Below the pieces are notes generated by a model that was not told the DNA's origin, did not search any database, and saw only the letters and a list, made by a program, of their open reading frames with translations. Position numbers and translations under genes: made by a program. From contig NZ_QKKX01000061.1 in NCBI RefSeq assembly GCF_003434305.1, positions 1 to 64,000 on the forward strand: a stretch of DNA of 64,000 nucleotides. The letters are read 5' to 3'. The DNA is from Micromonospora sp. MW-13 (lineage in GTDB: Bacteria; Actinomycetota; Actinomycetes; Mycobacteriales; Micromonosporaceae). How positions within the stretch are numbered: the stretch's first letter is position 1; every line of letters begins with the position of its first letter. Below, piece by piece: positions 42,237 through 50,794 of the stretch.

Positions 42237-43730
42237 GAGTCCGACGCCCTCTTCTCCCTCGGTGCGCCCGCCGGGTCGCCCAGCGCCCACACGGGTTCCG
42301 TCGGCGTCGACGGCTTCACCCCGGTGTCGGCCGACTCGCCCCTGCCCGTCCGGATGCGTCCGGCCGGCATCGACGAACTCGTCGGGCAGGACCACCTCCT
42401 CGCCCCCGGCGCCCCGCTGCGCCAGCTCGTCGGCGGCACCACCCCGATGTCGGTGATCCTCTGGGGCCCGCCGGGCAGCGGCAAGACCACCATCGCCCAC
42501 CTGGTGGCCCAGGCCACCGACCGCCGCTTCGTGGCGATGTCGGCGCTCTCCGCCGGGGTGAAGGACGTCCGCGCGGTGATCGACACCGCCCGCCGGCAAC
42601 GCCGCTCGGGCGGCCCGCCGACCGTGCTGTTCATCGACGAGGTGCACCGGTTCAGCAAGACCCAGCAGGACTCGCTGCTCGCCGCCGTCGAGGACCGCAC
42701 GGTCACCCTGCTCGCGGCGACCACCGAGAACCCGTACTTCTCGGTCATCTCGCCGCTGCTGTCCCGGTGCGTGCTGCTCACCCTCCAGCCGCTGGACGAC
42801 GCCGCCGTGCGCGACCTGCTGCATCGCGCGGTCACCGACCCCCGCGGTCTCGCCGGCGCGCTCACCCTCGAAACCGACGCGGAGGACCACCTCGTCCGCC
42901 TCGCCGGCGGCGACGTGCGAAAGGCGCTGACCGCGCTGGAGGCGGCAGCCGCCTCGGCCACCGCGCTGGGCGCCGACCGGATCGAGCTGGCCACCGCCGA
43001 GCAGGCGGTGGACGTCGCGGCGGTGCGTTACGACCGGGCCGGCGACGCCCACTACGACGTCACCAGCGCCCTGATCAAGAGCATGCGCGGGTCCGACGTG
43101 GACGCCGCGCTGCACTGGCTGGCCCGGATGCTGGTGGCCGGCGAGGACGCCCGGTTCATCGCCCGCCGCCTGGTCATCTTCGCCAGCGAGGACGTCGGGA
43201 TGGCAGACCCGACCGCGTTGGGCGTGGCCACCGCCGCCGCCCACGCGGTGGAGTTCGTCGGCCTGCCCGAGGTCCAGCTCAACCTCGCCCAGGCCGTGAT
43301 CCACCTGGCCACCGCGCCGAAGTCCAACTCGGCGACCAGCGCGATCGGGGCCGCGATGGCCGACGTCCGCGCGGGGCGGGGCGGGCCGGTGCCCCGCAAC
43401 CTGCGCGACGCCCACTACGCCGGGGCCCGAGGGCTCGGCCACGGCGTGGGCTACCGCTACCCGCACGACGACCCCCGAGGGGTGGTCACCCAGCAGTACG
43501 CTCCGGACGACCTTGTCGGGGCCGACTACTACCGTCCCAGCGGGCACGGTGCCGAGCGGTCGGTGGCCAACCGGCTGCCGTTGCTGCGCCGGATCGTCCG
43601 GGGGCTGCCCACCCCGGCGCGTGCGGACGCGTCGGCCCCCGTCGGGAACGGCCGCCACCCGTCGGGCAACGGGAACGCCACCGTGGCGGACGAGGACGGC
43701 GCAGACGCCGTCGGGGAGGGTCAGCAGTGA
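42234..43730 (+). CDS. rarA: Replication-associated recombination protein RarA (MgsA)
   Basis: A 498-residue AAA+ ATPase related to clamp loaders. Walker A is WGPPGSGKTT, Walker B is LFIDEVHRFSKTQQD, and a sensor-1 ATTENPYF segment follows; the MgsA C-terminal tetramerisation domain lies at about 290-440 (HYDVTSALIKSMRG-like DVTSALIKSMRGSD, then YPHDDPRG). It acts at stalled replication forks. The last ~45 residues are low complexity. It has a leaderless-type promoter and overlaps the next gene by 4 nt. Confidence 0.94.
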   Translation: MESDALFSLGAPAGSPSAHTGSVGVDGFTPVSADSPLPVRMRPAGIDELVGQDHLLAPGAPLRQLVGGTTPMSVILWGPPGSGKTTIAHLVAQATDRRFVAMSALSAGVKDVRAVIDTARRQRRSGGPPTVLFIDEVHRFSKTQQDSLLAAVEDRTVTLLAATTENPYFSVISPLLSRCVLLTLQPLDDAAVRDLLHRAVTDPRGLAGALTLETDAEDHLVRLAGGDVRKALTALEAAAASATALGADRIELATAEQAVDVAAVRYDRAGDAHYDVTSALIKSMRGSDVDAALHWLARMLVAGEDARFIARRLVIFASEDVGMADPTALGVATAAAHAVEFVGLPEVQLNLAQAVIHLATAPKSNSATSAIGAAMADVRAGRGGPVPRNLRDAHYAGARGLGHGVGYRYPHDDPRGVVTQQYAPDDLVGADYYRPSGHGAERSVANRLPLLRRIVRGLPTPARADASAPVGNGRHPSGNGNATVADEDGADAVGEGQQ

Positions 43731-46642
43731 GATCCCGTGGTTCGGAGCGACCGGAGGACGGCCCCGACGAGCGGCGCGAACAGCGTGCCAAGGGGCGCCG
43801 GTGGGGCCGGGGCCGACCCGACAGCGAGCCCGAGGAGCCGGTCGGCGGCGAGGAGTTCGGCTGGATCGACGACCTGCGCTCCGCCAAGCAGCAGCGCGCC
43901 GAGCTGGGCCCCGACGGCGTCGCACCCGGCCAGGCCCCGGCACCCGGCCACCCCGACCCGCAGGCCCGGCGCGGCCCGGCCGGCCCGCCGGCCGCGCCCC
44001 CGGTGCGCGGCGGTGAACCCGGTCCCGCCCGGCCCCGTCCGGTCGACGGGCCGTGGCCCGGTTCGCCGGAGCCCGGTCGCCGCCCCGGCCCGGCCGAGCC
44101 GCCCCGCCCGCCGCACGGCGCGCCCCCGCCCCCGGCGGCCCCGCCGGGCCGGCCGGCGCAGGGCCCGATCCCGCAGTCCGCGGCACCGGCCGCTCCGGCC
44201 CGCCCGCCGCACCCCGCGGCGCAGCCGGCCCGCCCGCCGCACCCGGCGGACGCCGCGCCCCGGCCGCCGCAGCCGGCCCGCCCGCCGCACCCGGCGGACG
44301 CCGCGCCCCGGCCGCCGCAGGCCGGCCCGGAGCCAGCCCGCGACCAGCCTCGTCCGGCCGGTCCCGCCGGCCCGGTGGGCGGCCCGCCGGGGGACCTACC
44401 CCGGCCGCAGGGCGCCGCGCCGGTGGCCGGCGTCCCCGGACAGCCCCCCCGCCCGCAGGGCCCGCCGGCCGACCCGGCCGGCCGTGCCGGCCAGCCCCCG
44501 ACCGGCGGTTGGCCGGTCGGCCCCGGTGGGTCGCCGCCCGCCGGCCGGGCCGCCGCCCCGGTCTCCGCCGCCGCGCGCCGCGCCGCGCCGGAGCCGCCCC
44601 CCGTCGTCGGCGCGCCGCACCCGGCCCCGGCCGACGCCTTCCGCCCCGAGCCGGGCGACCGCCCGGGCCGGGTCCCCGGCGGTCCCGTCGTGGCCGGACC
44701 GGACGAGCCGACCGGCCGTGGTGTCGCCGGTCCGGTCCCGCCCGTCGCCCGCCCGGCCGGCCGCCGCCGCGCCGCCGAGGAGCCGCCGCCGGTCGTCCCG
44801 CTCAGCGGCAACGCCCCCCCGGTACCCGGTCCGCCGCCGACCGTGGCCGAGGGTGCGGGCGGGCGGCGGCGAGGTGGGCCCGAGCCGGGTCCGGACGAGG
44901 CCGCCGCGCGGCGCCGAGCCACCCCCGCCGGGCCGGCCGGCGAGGGCCCCGACGAGCGAGGTGGGGCGACGCCGGGCCAGGGCGACCGCCCGAAGCATCC
45001 GGCGGAGTGGCTCCGCCAGGCCGGCCGCGGCACCCACACCGATCCCGCCATGCCGATGGTGAACCGGGCCGCGGTGCCGCCCGCTCCGCCGGCCGCCGTG
45101 CCGCCGGTCGGGGAGCCGACCGGCGCCCGGCGGGTCGTCGGTGACGCCGGGCGGGCGTCCGTCGGCCGGGCCCGGCCGGGTGCCGCTCCCGGTGCCGGGC
45201 CGGCGGACGCCGGCCCATCCGCCGCCGCCCGGGCCGCCGCCCCGCCCCGCCAGCCGGTGGCCCCCCGCCCCGGCGAGGTCGAGCCACCCCGGGAGCCGGG
45301 TACGGGCGAGGTCCGTCCGCCGCACGAGCGCGCCGCCGGTGAGGCCCGCCCGCCCCGGGACCCCGGGGCCGGCCAGCTCCGGCCGTCGGGCCCCGCGCGG
45401 GGCGCGGCCCGCCCCGGCGGGTCCGCCGACGGACCGCACCCGGGCCGGGCGTCCGTCCCCGAGGAGCGCCGGCCCCCGGCCGGTCCGACCGGGCTCGTCC
45501 CGCGTCCGGGCGCGGCCCCCGCCCCGGGTGCGACCCCCGGCGACCGGCCCGGTGCCGCCGGTCCGCGTCCGGGTGCCGAGTCCGCCCCGGGAGCCCCGCC
45601 GGAGATCGGGGGCCGCCCCGGCGCCCCGGCCGGCCGGGCGACCCCGCCCGGCGCCCCCGCCGGCCGGGCCGCCGCCCCCGCCGGCCCCGCCACCGCCCGG
45701 GCCGCCGCCCCCGTCGGCCGTCCCGACGGCGGGCCGGCGGACCGGCCGGCCGGCCGGTCCGCCGGCCCGCCCCAGCCCGAACCCGGGCGCGGCGAGCCCA
45801 CCGCCGGCCTGCCGGGTGCGCCGCCGGCCCGGCCCGAGCAGCCACCCGCGCTGGCCCGGGCCGCCGCCGTGGTGCCGCCCGCCGTCCGGGCCGGTGCGGA
45901 GCCCGCCGGACAGGGCGCGGGCGAGGTGGTGCCGCGGCGGCCCGCCGAGCCCGCGGCCCCCGCCGGGGACGCCGCCGGCGGCCCCGGCGGCCTGCGCGGT
46001 GCCCGCTCGGAGCTGCGCCGGCAGATGCGGGAGCGCCGCCGGCTCCGGATGGGCGTGCTCGCCCTGGTCAGCCTCTTGCTGCTGGGCGCGGTCCCGCTCT
46101 ACTTCGGTCTCCGGACGCTGAGCCACGACCCGGTCTTCGACACCCTGGACGAGCTGAACGTGCCCGGCTGGGCGGCCACGAAGAGCGTCGACAACGTCAG
46201 CGGCAGCCGCTGGTGCCTGGAGGAGTGCCGGCTGCGCGAGCGCACCGTCGAGTCCGAGCGGCCGGTGAAGGAGACCTCCCAGGCGTACGCGCGTGCCCTG
46301 ACCGAGGACGGCTGGCGGCCGTGGAAGGTGAGCCGGTGCCCGGAGCAGCAGGCGAAGGGCGAGTACACCTGCTGGCGGCGCGACGAACTGACCCTCGACC
46401 TGTGGGTGCGCGAGCCGGCCTGCGTCCCGCCACCGGTCGACGGCGAGCCCGCGCCGACGCCGCTGGCCTCGCCCGCAGCGCGGGAGTGCACCGGCTCGTT
46501 GGTGTCGGTGAAGGTCCGCAACGCGATCGACGACGAGCGGACCCGACCGCAACCGAGCACCGACCCGTCACTCACCGGCGAGGATCCCTTCCCGACCTTG
46601 AGCGAGGATCCGCTCGGTGAATTGACCCCCTCACCGTCGTGA
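43727..46642 (+). CDS. Large Pro/Ala/Gly-rich single-pass membrane protein, unknown function
   Basis: A 971-residue protein I do not recognise. A charged N-terminus contains EEFGWIDDLRSAKQQRAE (about 43-60). It is followed by about 690 residues of Pro/Ala/Gly/Arg low complexity that should be disordered in the cytoplasm, with an exact 48-bp duplication (44223-44318). One transmembrane helix lies at about 775-797. An outer domain of about 170 residues has several Cys (WCLEECR, RCPEQ, YTCWRRD, PACVPP, RECTG) that could form disulfides, and an acidic Pro/Ser tail. GTG 43727 overlaps the rarA stop. The open frame is uninterrupted with consistent codon bias, so it is a real gene; its role may be envelope related. 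Confidence 0.75.
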   Translation: MRSRGSERPEDGPDERREQRAKGRRWGRGRPDSEPEEPVGGEEFGWIDDLRSAKQQRAELGPDGVAPGQAPAPGHPDPQARRGPAGPPAAPPVRGGEPGPARPRPVDGPWPGSPEPGRRPGPAEPPRPPHGAPPPPAAPPGRPAQGPIPQSAAPAAPARPPHPAAQPARPPHPADAAPRPPQPARPPHPADAAPRPPQAGPEPARDQPRPAGPAGPVGGPPGDLPRPQGAAPVAGVPGQPPRPQGPPADPAGRAGQPPTGGWPVGPGGSPPAGRAAAPVSAAARRAAPEPPPVVGAPHPAPADAFRPEPGDRPGRVPGGPVVAGPDEPTGRGVAGPVPPVARPAGRRRAAEEPPPVVPLSGNAPPVPGPPPTVAEGAGGRRRGGPEPGPDEAAARRRATPAGPAGEGPDERGGATPGQGDRPKHPAEWLRQAGRGTHTDPAMPMVNRAAVPPAPPAAVPPVGEPTGARRVVGDAGRASVGRARPGAAPGAGPADAGPSAAARAAAPPRQPVAPRPGEVEPPREPGTGEVRPPHERAAGEARPPRDPGAGQLRPSGPARGAARPGGSADGPHPGRASVPEERRPPAGPTGLVPRPGAAPAPGATPGDRPGAAGPRPGAESAPGAPPEIGGRPGAPAGRATPPGAPAGRAAAPAGPATARAAAPVGRPDGGPADRPAGRSAGPPQPEPGRGEPTAGLPGAPPARPEQPPALARAAAVVPPAVRAGAEPAGQGAGEVVPRRPAEPAAPAGDAAGGPGGLRGARSELRRQMRERRRLRMGVLALVSLLLLGAVPLYFGLRTLSHDPVFDTLDELNVPGWAATKSVDNVSGSRWCLEECRLRERTVESERPVKETSQAYARALTEDGWRPWKVSRCPEQQAKGEYTCWRRDELTLDLWVREPACVPPPVDGEPAPTPLASPAARECTGSLVSVKVRNAIDDERTRPQPSTDPSLTGEDPFPTLSEDPLGELTPSPS
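44223..44318 (+). repeat. Exact 48-bp tandem duplication in the Pro-rich gene
   Basis: 44223-44270 is repeated at 44271-44318, giving a 16-residue protein repeat rich in Pro, His and Ala (ARPPHPADAAPRPPQ). Confidence 0.9.
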
Positions 46643-46663
46643 GCCGTGTTCCATCACTGACGG

Positions 46664-46676
46664 TAGGGTCTGGGGC
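46664..46676 (+). promoter_or_regulatory. Putative promoter of the DUF948-alaS unit
   Basis: TAGGGT at 46664-46669 fits the -10 pattern, with a predicted leader of about 115 nt before the GTG at 46790. No T-box-like or other recognised leader is seen. Confidence 0.35.
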
Positions 46677-46789
46677 TGGCAGGCCCGCCTGCTCCGGCTG
46701 ACCCCGACGGGTCGCCGAGCGCCGGTGTGGGTATGACGGTCGCGCGTTCCGGACGTCGGGTTCCGGAACTCTGCTTGAGGAGGACATGC

Positions 46790-47251
46790 GTGGATGGTGG
46801 ACAGATCGCTGCGTTGATCGCGGCCGGCGCGTTCCTGATGCTGGTGCTCGTGCTCGCGGTGCCGATCCTGCGCCTGCGGCACACCGTGGACGCCACGACC
46901 CGGATGATCAACGATCTCAACGACCGCACCACTCCGCTGCTCGGGGACGTCAACATCACGGTGAAGAACGTGAACACGGCGTTGGAGCAGGTGCAGACCT
47001 CGCTGGACGGGGTGAACCTCCAACTGGCCAAGGTGGACACCATGACCACCCACGCCCAGAACGTCACGGCGAACGTGGCGAACCTGGCCACCGTGGTCTC
47101 CGCCGCCGCGGCGAACCCGCTCGTGAAGGTGGCCGCGTTCGGCTACGGCGTGCGGCGGGCCGCCTCCGCCCGGCGCAACGCGGAGACCGAGCGAGAGGTG
47201 CGCGACACCATCAGGCAGCAGCGTCGCGCGGCCAAGCGCGGCAACCGCTGA
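46790..47251 (+). CDS. DUF948 domain-containing protein
   Basis: A 153-residue protein with an N-terminal membrane helix (about 5-27) followed by the DUF948 helical repeat region (TRMINDLNDRTTPLLGDVNITVKNVN, stated here as its start TRMINDLNDRT) and a basic tail. The family is widespread in Firmicutes and actinobacteria and of unknown function. GTG 46790 with GAGGAGG is preferred to the ATG at 46786, which is in another frame. It belongs to the conserved DUF948-DUF6167-alaS order. Confidence 0.85.
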   Translation: MDGGQIAALIAAGAFLMLVLVLAVPILRLRHTVDATTRMINDLNDRTTPLLGDVNITVKNVNTALEQVQTSLDGVNLQLAKVDTMTTHAQNVTANVANLATVVSAAAANPLVKVAAFGYGVRRAASARRNAETEREVRDTIRQQRRAAKRGNR

Positions 47252-47278
47252 GCCGGCCGGCGACGGAGGGATGACATC

Positions 47279-47584
47279 ATGAGGCGCCTGTTCTGGCTGG
47301 GCATCGGGTTGGCCGTCGGCGTGGTGGTGGTCCGCAAGGCGACCCGTACCGCGCAGGCGTACACGCCGGCCGGCATCGCCGGAGGACTGTCACAATCCGC
47401 TGGCGGGCTGGTGGAGTCGCTGCGTAGCTTCGTGGAGGACGTCCGGATCGGGATGGCCGAGCGGGAGCAGGAGATCCACGAGGCATTCGCCCGGGGCGAG
47501 GCGTTCGACGACCAGTTCGCCGAGTTGCGGGAGGACCCGCGCATCGGCGACCGAGAGATCTTTCCGGAGGAGCACCAGCGATGA
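47279..47584 (+). CDS. DUF6167-like small membrane protein
   Basis: A 101-residue protein with an N-terminal hydrophobic helix (about 4-20, MRRLFWLGIGLAVGVVVV) then an amphipathic region (LVESLRSFVEDVRIGMAERE) and an acidic tail. It is the usual small gene directly before alaS in actinomycetes; function unknown. Its stop overlaps the alaS ATG by 4 nt, so expression is coupled. Confidence 0.8.
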   Translation: MRRLFWLGIGLAVGVVVVRKATRTAQAYTPAGIAGGLSQSAGGLVESLRSFVEDVRIGMAEREQEIHEAFARGEAFDDQFAELREDPRIGDREIFPEEHQR

Positions 47585-50259
47585 AGACGGCGGAGATCAA
47601 GCGGCGGTACCTCGCGCACTTCGAGGCGAACGGCCACGCCGTGGTGCCGTCCGCTCCGCTGCCCGCCATCAGCGACCCGAACCTGCTGTTCGTCAACGCC
47701 GGCATGGTGCAGTTCGTCCCCTACTTCCTGGGGCAGCAGGCCCCGCCCCACCCCCGGGCGGTCAGCGTGCAGAAGTGCATCCGCACCCCGGACATCGACG
47801 AGGTCGGCAAGACCAGCCGGCACGGCACGTTCTTCCAGATGAACGGCAACTTCTCCTTCGGGGACTACTTCAAGGACGGGGCGATCCCGCTCGCCTGGGA
47901 CCTGGTCACCAAGCCGGTCGAGCAGGGTGGCTTCGGGCTGGACCCGGAGCGCGTCTGGCCGACGGTCTACCTCGACGACGACGAGGCGTTCGGGATCTGG
48001 CGCTCGGTGGGCGTGCCGGCCGAGCGGATCGTCCGCCGGGGCCGGAAGGACAACTTCTGGTCGATGGGCATCCCCGGCCCGGCCGGGCCGTGCTCCGAGC
48101 TGTTCTACGACCGGGGCCCGGAGTACGGGCGCGAGGGCGGGCCGGAGGTCGACGAGGACCGGTACATGGAGTTCTGGAACCTCGTCTTCATGCAGTACGA
48201 GATCGCCGACGTCACCAGCAAGGAGCATTTCCGGATCGTCGGTGAGCTGCCGGCGAAGAACATCGACACCGGCATGGGCCTGGAGCGGATGGCGTCCATC
48301 CTCCAGGGCGTCGACAACCTCTACGAGATCGACGAGGTCCGGCCGATCCTGGCCCGGGCCGCCGAGCTGACCGGCAAGCGGTACGGCGCGCACTCCGGCC
48401 ACGTGGCCAGCGAGTCGCACCCCGACGACGTGCGGCTGCGGGTGATCGCCGACCACGTCCGCACCGCGCTGATGCTGATCGGCGACGGGGTCACCCCGAG
48501 CAACGAGGGGCGCGGCTACGTGCTGCGCCGGATCATGCGCCGCGCCATCCGCTCGGTGCGCCTGCTGGGCTACCAGGACCGGGCGCTGCCCGAGCTGCTG
48601 CCGGTGGCGCGGGACTGCATGGCCCCGTCGTACCCGGAGCTGGCGGCCGAGTTCGACCGGATCTCGCAGTACGCGTACGCCGAGGAGGACGCCTTCCTGG
48701 CGACGCTGCGCGCCGGGACGACGATCCTGGACACGGCGATCGCCGAGACCCGGTCGGCGGGCAAGGCGGCGCTGTCCGGCGACAAGGCCTTCCAGCTACA
48801 CGACACCTACGGCTTCCCGATCGACCTGACCCTGGAGATCGCGGCCGAGCAGGGCCTGACGGTGGACGCCGAGGGCTTCCGCCGGCTGATGGCCGACCAG
48901 CGCAGCCGGGCCAAGGCCGACGCGCGGGCGCGCAAGACCGGGCACACCGACGTGTCGGCGTACCGGTCGGTGCTGGACGCGGGCGGTCCGGTGGAGTTCA
49001 CCGGGTACACCGAGCTGAACCGGGAGTCCCGGGTCCGCGCGGTGCTGTCCGCCGGCGGCGAGGTCGGCGCGGCGGTCGAGGGCGACACGGTCGAGCTGGT
49101 GCTGGACACCACCCCGTTCTACGCCGAGGGCGGCGGCCAGCAGCCCGACCAGGGTCTGATCACCGTCGGCGGTGGGCAGGTCGAGGTTTTCGACGTGCAG
49201 CAGCCGGTGCCGGGCCTGATCGTGCACCGGGCCCGGGTGGTCCGGGGCGAGGTGCGCGCCGGCGAGACCGGGTACGCCGAGATCGACGTGACCCGGCGGC
49301 GGGCGATCTCCCGCTCGCACACCGCCACCCACCTGGTGCACCAGACGATGCGCAACTTCCTCGGCGAGTCGGCCACCCAGGCCGGTTCGCTGAACGCCCC
49401 GGGCCGGCTGCGGTTCGACTTCAACACCCCGACCGGGGTGGCGCCCAGCGTGCTGCACGACGTGGAGCAGCAGGTCAACGAGGTGCTCCTGGCCGACCTG
49501 GAGGTGCACGCCTTCATCACCACCCAGGCGGAGGCCCGCCGGATCGGCGCGATGGCGCTGTTCGGCGAGAAGTACGGCGAGCGGGTCCGGGTCGTCGAGG
49601 TCGGCGACTACGCCCGGGAGCTGTGCGGCGGCACCCACGTGGCCCGCTCGGCCCAGCTCGGCCTGGTCAAGATCCTCTCCGAGGCGTCGGTCGGCTCCGG
49701 GGTGCGGCGGATCGAGGCCCTGGTGGGCATGGACGCCTTCGGCTTCCTGGCCCGCGAGCACCTGCTGGTATCCCGGCTCGCCGAGCTGTTCCGGGTTCCC
49801 GGCGACCAGGTCGCCGACCGGGTGGAGCAGACCGTCACCCAGCTCCGCGACGCGGAGAAGGAGCTGGAGAAGCTGCGCGCCCAGCTCGTGCTCGGCGGCG
49901 CGGCGGCCCTGGCCGGGCAGGCGAAGAACGTCCGCGGGGTGGCGTACGTCGGCACCGAGGCGCCCGAGGGCGCGGCCGGCAACGACGTGCGGACCCTGGC
50001 CCAGGAGATCCGGGGCAAGATCGACCCGGCGCGGCCGGCCGTGGTGGCCGTCGCGGCCCGTTCGAACGGCAAGGCGTCCCTGGTGGTGGCCGTGAACGCC
50101 GCCGCCCGGGGCCGGGGGCTGACCGCGAAGGACCTGGTCAAGGCCGCCTTCTCCGGTCGGGGTGGCGGCAGCGACGAGGTCGCCCAGGGCGGTGGCCTGC
50201 CGGCCGCCGAGGCACCGAAGCTGCTCGCCACCGTCGAGAAGGCGATCGCCGACGCGTGA
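47581..50259 (+). CDS. alaS: Alanine--tRNA ligase
   Basis: An 892-residue class II synthetase. The N-terminal catalytic core has KCIRTPDIDEVGKTSRHGTFF (beginning KCIRTPDIDEVG) and GNFSFGDYFK. The editing domain has the zinc/catalytic motifs HTATHLVH (about 580) and CGGTHV (about 682), and a C-Ala domain ends the protein. All modules for charging and for hydrolysis of Ser/Gly-mischarged tRNA are present. ATG overlaps the upstream stop (ATGA). Confidence 0.97.
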   Translation: MKTAEIKRRYLAHFEANGHAVVPSAPLPAISDPNLLFVNAGMVQFVPYFLGQQAPPHPRAVSVQKCIRTPDIDEVGKTSRHGTFFQMNGNFSFGDYFKDGAIPLAWDLVTKPVEQGGFGLDPERVWPTVYLDDDEAFGIWRSVGVPAERIVRRGRKDNFWSMGIPGPAGPCSELFYDRGPEYGREGGPEVDEDRYMEFWNLVFMQYEIADVTSKEHFRIVGELPAKNIDTGMGLERMASILQGVDNLYEIDEVRPILARAAELTGKRYGAHSGHVASESHPDDVRLRVIADHVRTALMLIGDGVTPSNEGRGYVLRRIMRRAIRSVRLLGYQDRALPELLPVARDCMAPSYPELAAEFDRISQYAYAEEDAFLATLRAGTTILDTAIAETRSAGKAALSGDKAFQLHDTYGFPIDLTLEIAAEQGLTVDAEGFRRLMADQRSRAKADARARKTGHTDVSAYRSVLDAGGPVEFTGYTELNRESRVRAVLSAGGEVGAAVEGDTVELVLDTTPFYAEGGGQQPDQGLITVGGGQVEVFDVQQPVPGLIVHRARVVRGEVRAGETGYAEIDVTRRRAISRSHTATHLVHQTMRNFLGESATQAGSLNAPGRLRFDFNTPTGVAPSVLHDVEQQVNEVLLADLEVHAFITTQAEARRIGAMALFGEKYGERVRVVEVGDYARELCGGTHVARSAQLGLVKILSEASVGSGVRRIEALVGMDAFGFLAREHLLVSRLAELFRVPGDQVADRVEQTVTQLRDAEKELEKLRAQLVLGGAAALAGQAKNVRGVAYVGTEAPEGAAGNDVRTLAQEIRGKIDPARPAVVAVAARSNGKASLVVAVNAAARGRGLTAKDLVKAAFSGRGGGSDEVAQGGGLPAAEAPKLLATVEKAIADA

Positions 50260-50272
50260 GCGCATCGCACGT

Positions 50273-50309
50273 CGAGTCAGGGCGGACCGTCCCGGTTCGC
50301 CCTGACTCG
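50273..50309 (+). terminator. alaS-ruvX intergenic hairpin
   Basis: Arms of 12 bp (50273-50284 / 50298-50309) are perfect, with a further 4-bp inner stem (ACCG/CGGT) in the 13-nt loop. It lies in the 73-nt gap and stops 23 nt before ruvX, so it may terminate or attenuate read-through. Confidence 0.55.
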
Positions 50310-50332
50310 TGCCAGGGCAGGGTGGGGAACTG

Positions 50333-50794
50333 ATGACCGAATCGTGGCGTGGAGTCCGCCTGGGGGTGGACGTCGGGCAGGTCCGGGTCGGGGTGGCCCG
50401 ATCGGACCCGCACGGGGTGCTGGCCACCCCGCTGGTCACCCTCGCCCGGGACCTGACCGCCGCCTCGGACGCCGTCCCGAGCGACCTGGCCGAGCTGGCC
50501 GCGCTGGTCGCCGAGCACGAGTGCGTCGAGGTCGTCGTCGGCCTTCCGGTCAATCTCGCTGGTCAGCACGGCCCGGCGGCGCGAAACGTGAAGGCGTACG
50601 CTGACCGGTTGGCTGATGTAATAGCGCCCGTTCCGGTAACGCTCACTGACGAGAGGATGTCGACCGTGGTGGCTTCTCGTAGGCTGGCCGAGCGTGGCGT
50701 CCGGGGAAAGCGCCAACGCGCGGTGGTCGACCAGGCCGCCGCGGTCGAGATCCTGCAGAGCTGGCTGGACGCGCAGCGGAGGCGGACGCGATGA
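50333..50794 (+). CDS. ruvX: Holliday junction resolvase-like protein RuvX (YqgF)
   Basis: A 153-residue RNase H-fold protein with GVDVGQVRVGVARSDP, GLPVNLAGQHGPAA, LTDERMSTVVASRRL and DQAAAVEILQSWL, covering the conserved acidic residues. YqgF/RuvX acts in 16S rRNA 5' maturation in E. coli and as a resolvase elsewhere. ATG 50333 after GGTGGGGA is preferred to the longer ATG 50309 form. It overlaps mltG by 4 nt, the standard alaS-ruvX-mltG-aroE order. Confidence 0.93.
   Translation: MTESWRGVRLGVDVGQVRVGVARSDPHGVLATPLVTLARDLTAASDAVPSDLAELAALVAEHECVEVVVGLPVNLAGQHGPAARNVKAYADRLADVIAPVPVTLTDERMSTVVASRRLAERGVRGKRQRAVVDQAAAVEILQSWLDAQRRRTR

Noticed and set aside
46643..46789. T-box or similar leader upstream of the alaS unit
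   Set aside because: No conserved T-box sequence (AGGGTGGNACCGCG-like) is present, and two small genes separate the leader from alaS.
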